This document shows positions 62,001-64,000 of a stretch of DNA of 64,000 bases, in pieces. Below the pieces are notes generated by a model. The model was not told the DNA's origin. It did not search any database and saw nothing but the letters and a program-made list of their open reading frames with translations. The DNA comes from Blautia luti (GTDB lineage: Bacteria; Bacillota; Clostridia; Lachnospirales; Lachnospiraceae), in the NCBI RefSeq assembly GCF_033096465.1, contig NZ_AP028156.1:2374501-2438500 (forward strand), in the 5' to 3' direction. The number at the start of each line of letters is the position of its first letter. Within the stretch, counting starts at the first letter, position 1. Both the position numbers and the translations under genes were made by a program.

Positions 62001-64000
62001 TGTTCCAGCATGTTCATTCTCTGCTGGACAAACTCCGGAAGTTCCTGAAATCCAAAAGAATCTACATAATAGGCTGTGATCTCTGCCCCCCTGTTTATCA
62101 CGATCACATCACTTACCGATAAGGAATGACCACGGAAATCTTCCGGTCGATCAATGTTAAATCGTTCAAATATATTGTCTAACGTGATTGTTGGCATCCA
62201 CGGTGCTGCATAAACCATCCGGTAATCCTTTCCATCAATGGTATAGCCCAGGTTCTTTGCAGATTCCATTCCCATAAACTGATAGGTATGCTCATCTCCA
62301 CTATCCATCTGATAAATGGCAAACCTTCTGCTTTCTCCATGCAGAAGAAGTGTCTCATCAATCTTTTCTGCACTCTGCCGTTCCAGTGCTTCCTGTTTTG
62401 TGGCAGAGACTTCTCTTTCTTTCTGGACTTCCCATTCTGTTTCTGTGATTCCAAAGATACCGTCATATCCAAAAATCTCATTTTCCGTTTCCACAAGCAC
62501 CTGTTCTGCCCGTTGTGGATTCTCTGGATTTCCATATAAGATGTAAATTTCTGCCCCTCCACGGTATAATTCATATGCCCGGTCTTTCATAAGCGGTAGC
62601 ATATGGTCTAACTGGATTCCTGCCTCGTGCATTTCCGTAAAACCGATCATGCCATCTGGGAAATTGTCAATCTGTGCCTGTGTTTCATTCATAAGGTTTC
62701 TCGTATATTCACTTTCCGGTCTGCGGATTGCGGTCATCATACGGTTCACCAGTCCAAGCACTTCGTCTTTGTCATCCATCTTATATGCAAAATTCACAAT
62801 AAGATTTCTCTGGGAATCTGTGAAATTTCCTGTATTTGCAGCTTCTGCCGTTTCAATCAGACGGTGGGCATACTGCATGGCTGTTTCTTCTGCAATCTCC
62901 GGTTCCTTCACTGGGAAGTTTGCCCTTGCTGCCTGAATCACTTCATACACCAGCTTTGAACCGGCTTCATCATAAGATTCCCTCATATCCCATACCAGGT
63001 CATTCAGTCTTTCCACCTGTCCGGGGAAGGTTTCTGCATATTCATTTACAAATGTCTTTTCTTCTTCTGAAAAAATATTTCTTGGAAACTCTGCCTTTTG
63101 TACCAACATCTCTGCCTGCTCTTTCGGAGAAAGGTCAGAAATATAAGTAACGCCTATGTCAGCATCATATTCAACATCATAAAAATCAATCGGATAGTTC
63201 TCTCCGTGTCCACTGCTGTCATAGAGTGGTGTGACAGCAGCACCTTTTTCTTCCAGAAAACTTTCCAGAGGTTTCTCATTTTCCTCTATCTCACCACTTT
63301 CCAGAAGGCGGACGTATTCTCCCACATTCTGCTCTAACTGTTCCCTGCTCATGTTTTCAATCAGATCATAGGTAAACTCGGAACCCATACTGCCTGAAAG
63401 ATGCAGAATTAAATCTTCCTTATGAAAAGTATCCCGGATTGGTCTTTCCATTTCCAACTCGTACATCTGTGCCTCGATATTCTCAATGATCTCTGCCGAT
63501 GTTTTTCGGATGGTATCCATAGATGCTTTCAACGCCTTCATATCCCTGCTCTCGCACCAGCTGGCGATATAGGTAAACGAATATTCTGAAGTATCCAGAC
63601 CAAAATGGTTGCAGACTATGTAAGCGATACTTTCTGCTTCCACTTCCTTTGTTGTCTGGTCTTTTAAGACGCCTTCCGCATCCATTACTTCCCGGTCATG
63701 CAACAATGCGTGGCTCACTTCATGGACTCCGGTTTTCATCGTCTGGACATTACTCATATCTTCCTTTATCGCAATATATTTTTCTGTCTGGTGATAATAG
63801 CCTTTTGCTTCCACATTCATCATGCGGATCGGTACAGGAGAAATATTCTGCAATGCCTGCATGAACGTATCATAAAACTGTACACTTCCGGTAAGCTCCG
63901 GCACCTCCAGTTCTGCGATCGGTTCTCCCTCTGTCTGGCTGACATCAAACACTGTCGTTATGCGGAATCTCGGTATCACCATCTCCACAATCTCTGTTTC
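59006..64000 (-). CDS. Large polyvalent conjugative-element protein (zincin, YodL, nucleotidyltransferase domains), 5' end outside window
   Basis: At least 1,664 codons, open to the window end; the family usually starts with an ArdC-like ssDNA-binding domain, which would lie outside. Counted from the Met at 63988: an IrrE/ArdC-type zincin with HEVSHALLHD near residue 88, a DUF3849-like helical part, a YodL domain with FRGHSLSVSDVIVI near 616, a LMEHDEFG domain near 843, several LPD-type repeats with tandem YEGIAMQF-like units, and a nucleotidyltransferase with GSRSRQDLYREDSDLDVV near 1309. Basic Lys-rich tail. Such proteins travel with the DNA and are thought to counter host defences; roles here are inferred. 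Confidence 0.85.
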   Translation of the reverse strand, partial: ETEIVEMVIPRFRITTVFDVSQTEGEPIAELEVPELTGSVQFYDTFMQALQNISPVPIRMMNVEAKGYYHQTEKYIAIKEDMSNVQTMKTGVHEVSHALLHDREVMDAEGVLKDQTTKEVEAESIAYIVCNHFGLDTSEYSFTYIASWCESRDMKALKASMDTIRKTSAEIIENIEAQMYELEMERPIRDTFHKEDLILHLSGSMGSEFTYDLIENMSREQLEQNVGEYVRLLESGEIEENEKPLESFLEEKGAAVTPLYDSSGHGENYPIDFYDVEYDADIGVTYISDLSPKEQAEMLVQKAEFPRNIFSEEEKTFVNEYAETFPGQVERLNDLVWDMRESYDEAGSKLVYEVIQAARANFPVKEPEIAEETAMQYAHRLIETAEAANTGNFTDSQRNLIVNFAYKMDDKDEVLGLVNRMMTAIRRPESEYTRNLMNETQAQIDNFPDGMIGFTEMHEAGIQLDHMLPLMKDRAYELYRGGAEIYILYGNPENPQRAEQVLVETENEIFGYDGIFGITETEWEVQKEREVSATKQEALERQSAEKIDETLLLHGESRRFAIYQMDSGDEHTYQFMGMESAKNLGYTIDGKDYRMVYAAPWMPTITLDNIFERFNIDRPEDFRGHSLSVSDVIVINRGAEITAYYVDSFGFQELPEFVQQRMNMLEHNSVRAYPPVYKETLEQAMGERDVDAYLDSRKLNLDCKKAIEDVIRENFDGLHLKQGAAKEVVERFGEERMNFVMANTIRELSHDGRFSRQNKDWAEHIEIPENISRGRNLNLDYVIESHPAVLDGFIDMARAEIRMQRIEQAIGENEVTITAETRGYEAEGHNGTWHTVDKKEYAGEKFFLMEHDEFGSDVAGIIVAENGQLVAEDLWNGFDEGALEAVSEYLQENGTTLYDLTEFPEDSVVTLRSGQTLTIEEIQAVQKDIWEETMAGKNESGTDVRFNFHAVSEVQLPEGIKLKMPEIHYIDNFYVMEDVNAEGVVKVNRYESLDEAMQEYLRLPNHQKKVLGIQNTETMQESMDFIRCENGIDRLTHAYEQIGGWLNPEIYEAVNKMENMLDWNEVQIAYQIGKQYFTIQTAEDGYDYTFYNEDYQEDDGGIYDNPTIYVDEAASDILEDKGYSLEDAKVVDYEELMADVEEIQEEQIQRIQLEKNCPASIFEGFHREEALQTYEGIAMQFTESKGYLSIQATEEGYSFIFYDSDLHEIQSGDYDNPDASIQEAAYEILKSERMDDLECVKVDYKEFEEMTIQHSKDLLQEGGLRATSEIGRNELALNSLSRAEVERGVLYHAQAVLEDMGMEQEVELLAARVYGSRSRQDLYREDSDLDVVLSYRGNIREDSFFNELNAHGIAMAGIKVDINPIAEKRITLAEYMKEADAYLDQQEIKKLAVDLDNFSYEYDTYEYKDTVENREEQVEKITEDILNKKTECLKDWLVEVSEESDIDSDVITARSLLSRLEDAERFSIFDKQPEQEQPEATISFYVAECMEFPVMGEYHNNLTLEEAIKIYESIPAERLHGIKGIGFDLQDGDEDYSGEYGLMSGDRIDRDLIDMIPHYKESPLVQKAINDMEKYLNEKHGKVQEAEQTVEVKQEVPEAPVKKESVSVEPNREQNKEPAKGGKGELKKSVLQSLKEFQVRAKAQEQKETATEKSKARKKGEVEL

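Overview
The window reads as a chromosome segment of a gut Lachnospiraceae (Blautia/Ruminococcus-like Clostridia) carrying a large mosaic of mobile DNA. The host assignment rests on the gene set and order: a SCIFF peptide with its radical-SAM maturase, a fused SecDF, recJ, apt, rel, an MBL-fold hydrolase and hemZ in one direction, a TIGR04086 membrane protein, a CorC/HlyC protein and a TrpXYZ-type ABC transporter. This is inference from family knowledge; no search was run.

Layout. (1) 1-20.9 kb is ordinary chromosome. The minus-strand housekeeping run scfA-scfB-secDF-recJ-[IS remnant]-apt-rel-MBL-hemZ is split only by a 1,105-bp IS4-type element with perfect 8-bp target duplications and a transposase lacking its core. 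A surface protein, CorC-like protein, YdcF protein, cell-wall amidase, ABC importer and DUF5688 protein follow. (2) 20.9-22.6 kb is a scar: a dead and an intact low-molecular-weight phosphatase around IS3 and IS110 fragments and a 26-bp perfect hairpin. (3) 22.6-30.3 kb is the recombination and mobilization end of an integrative element: Tn916-type int and xis, HTH_16 and sigma-like regulators, two Xre regulators, a RelE/ParE-type toxin-antitoxin pair, mobC and a relaxase. (4) 30.1-44.7 kb holds two cargo cassettes separated by three copies of one unit, the 3' end of the relaxase gene plus a convergent orphan winged-helix gene. Cassette 1 is a mec/bla-like system: BlaI, BlaR1, a PBP2a-like transpeptidase and two paralogous lipoproteins, with BlaI-type operators at all three transcription units. 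Cassette 2 is a two-component system with a BcrAB/lantibiotic-immunity-like ABC exporter, whose promoter carries four AACCTTGC repeats at 11-bp period. (5) 44.8-56.5 kb is a two-component system with three FtsX-type permeases, two near-identical ATPases, and a chimeric gene fusing two receiver domains to the catalytic half of a Tn916-type integrase. All five transcription units share one promoter design: an AAATGT-N5-AAATGT box 6 bp from the -10. (6) 56.5-64 kb is the edge of a Tn1549-like conjugative module: TTRAP-like protein, broken YodL gene and a very large polyvalent protein that runs off the window.

The accessory half is built by cassette exchange and is partly decaying. Genes at 52.5, 58.6 and 43.5 kb are each cut by an in-frame stop, using TGA, TAG and TAA respectively, with clearly homologous coding continuing behind each. 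The most unusual items are the repeated relaxase-tail/winged-helix unit between resistance-type cassettes, the complete BlaI-controlled PBP/lipoprotein island, the receiver-integrase fusion, and the shared-box regulon with exchanged permeases.
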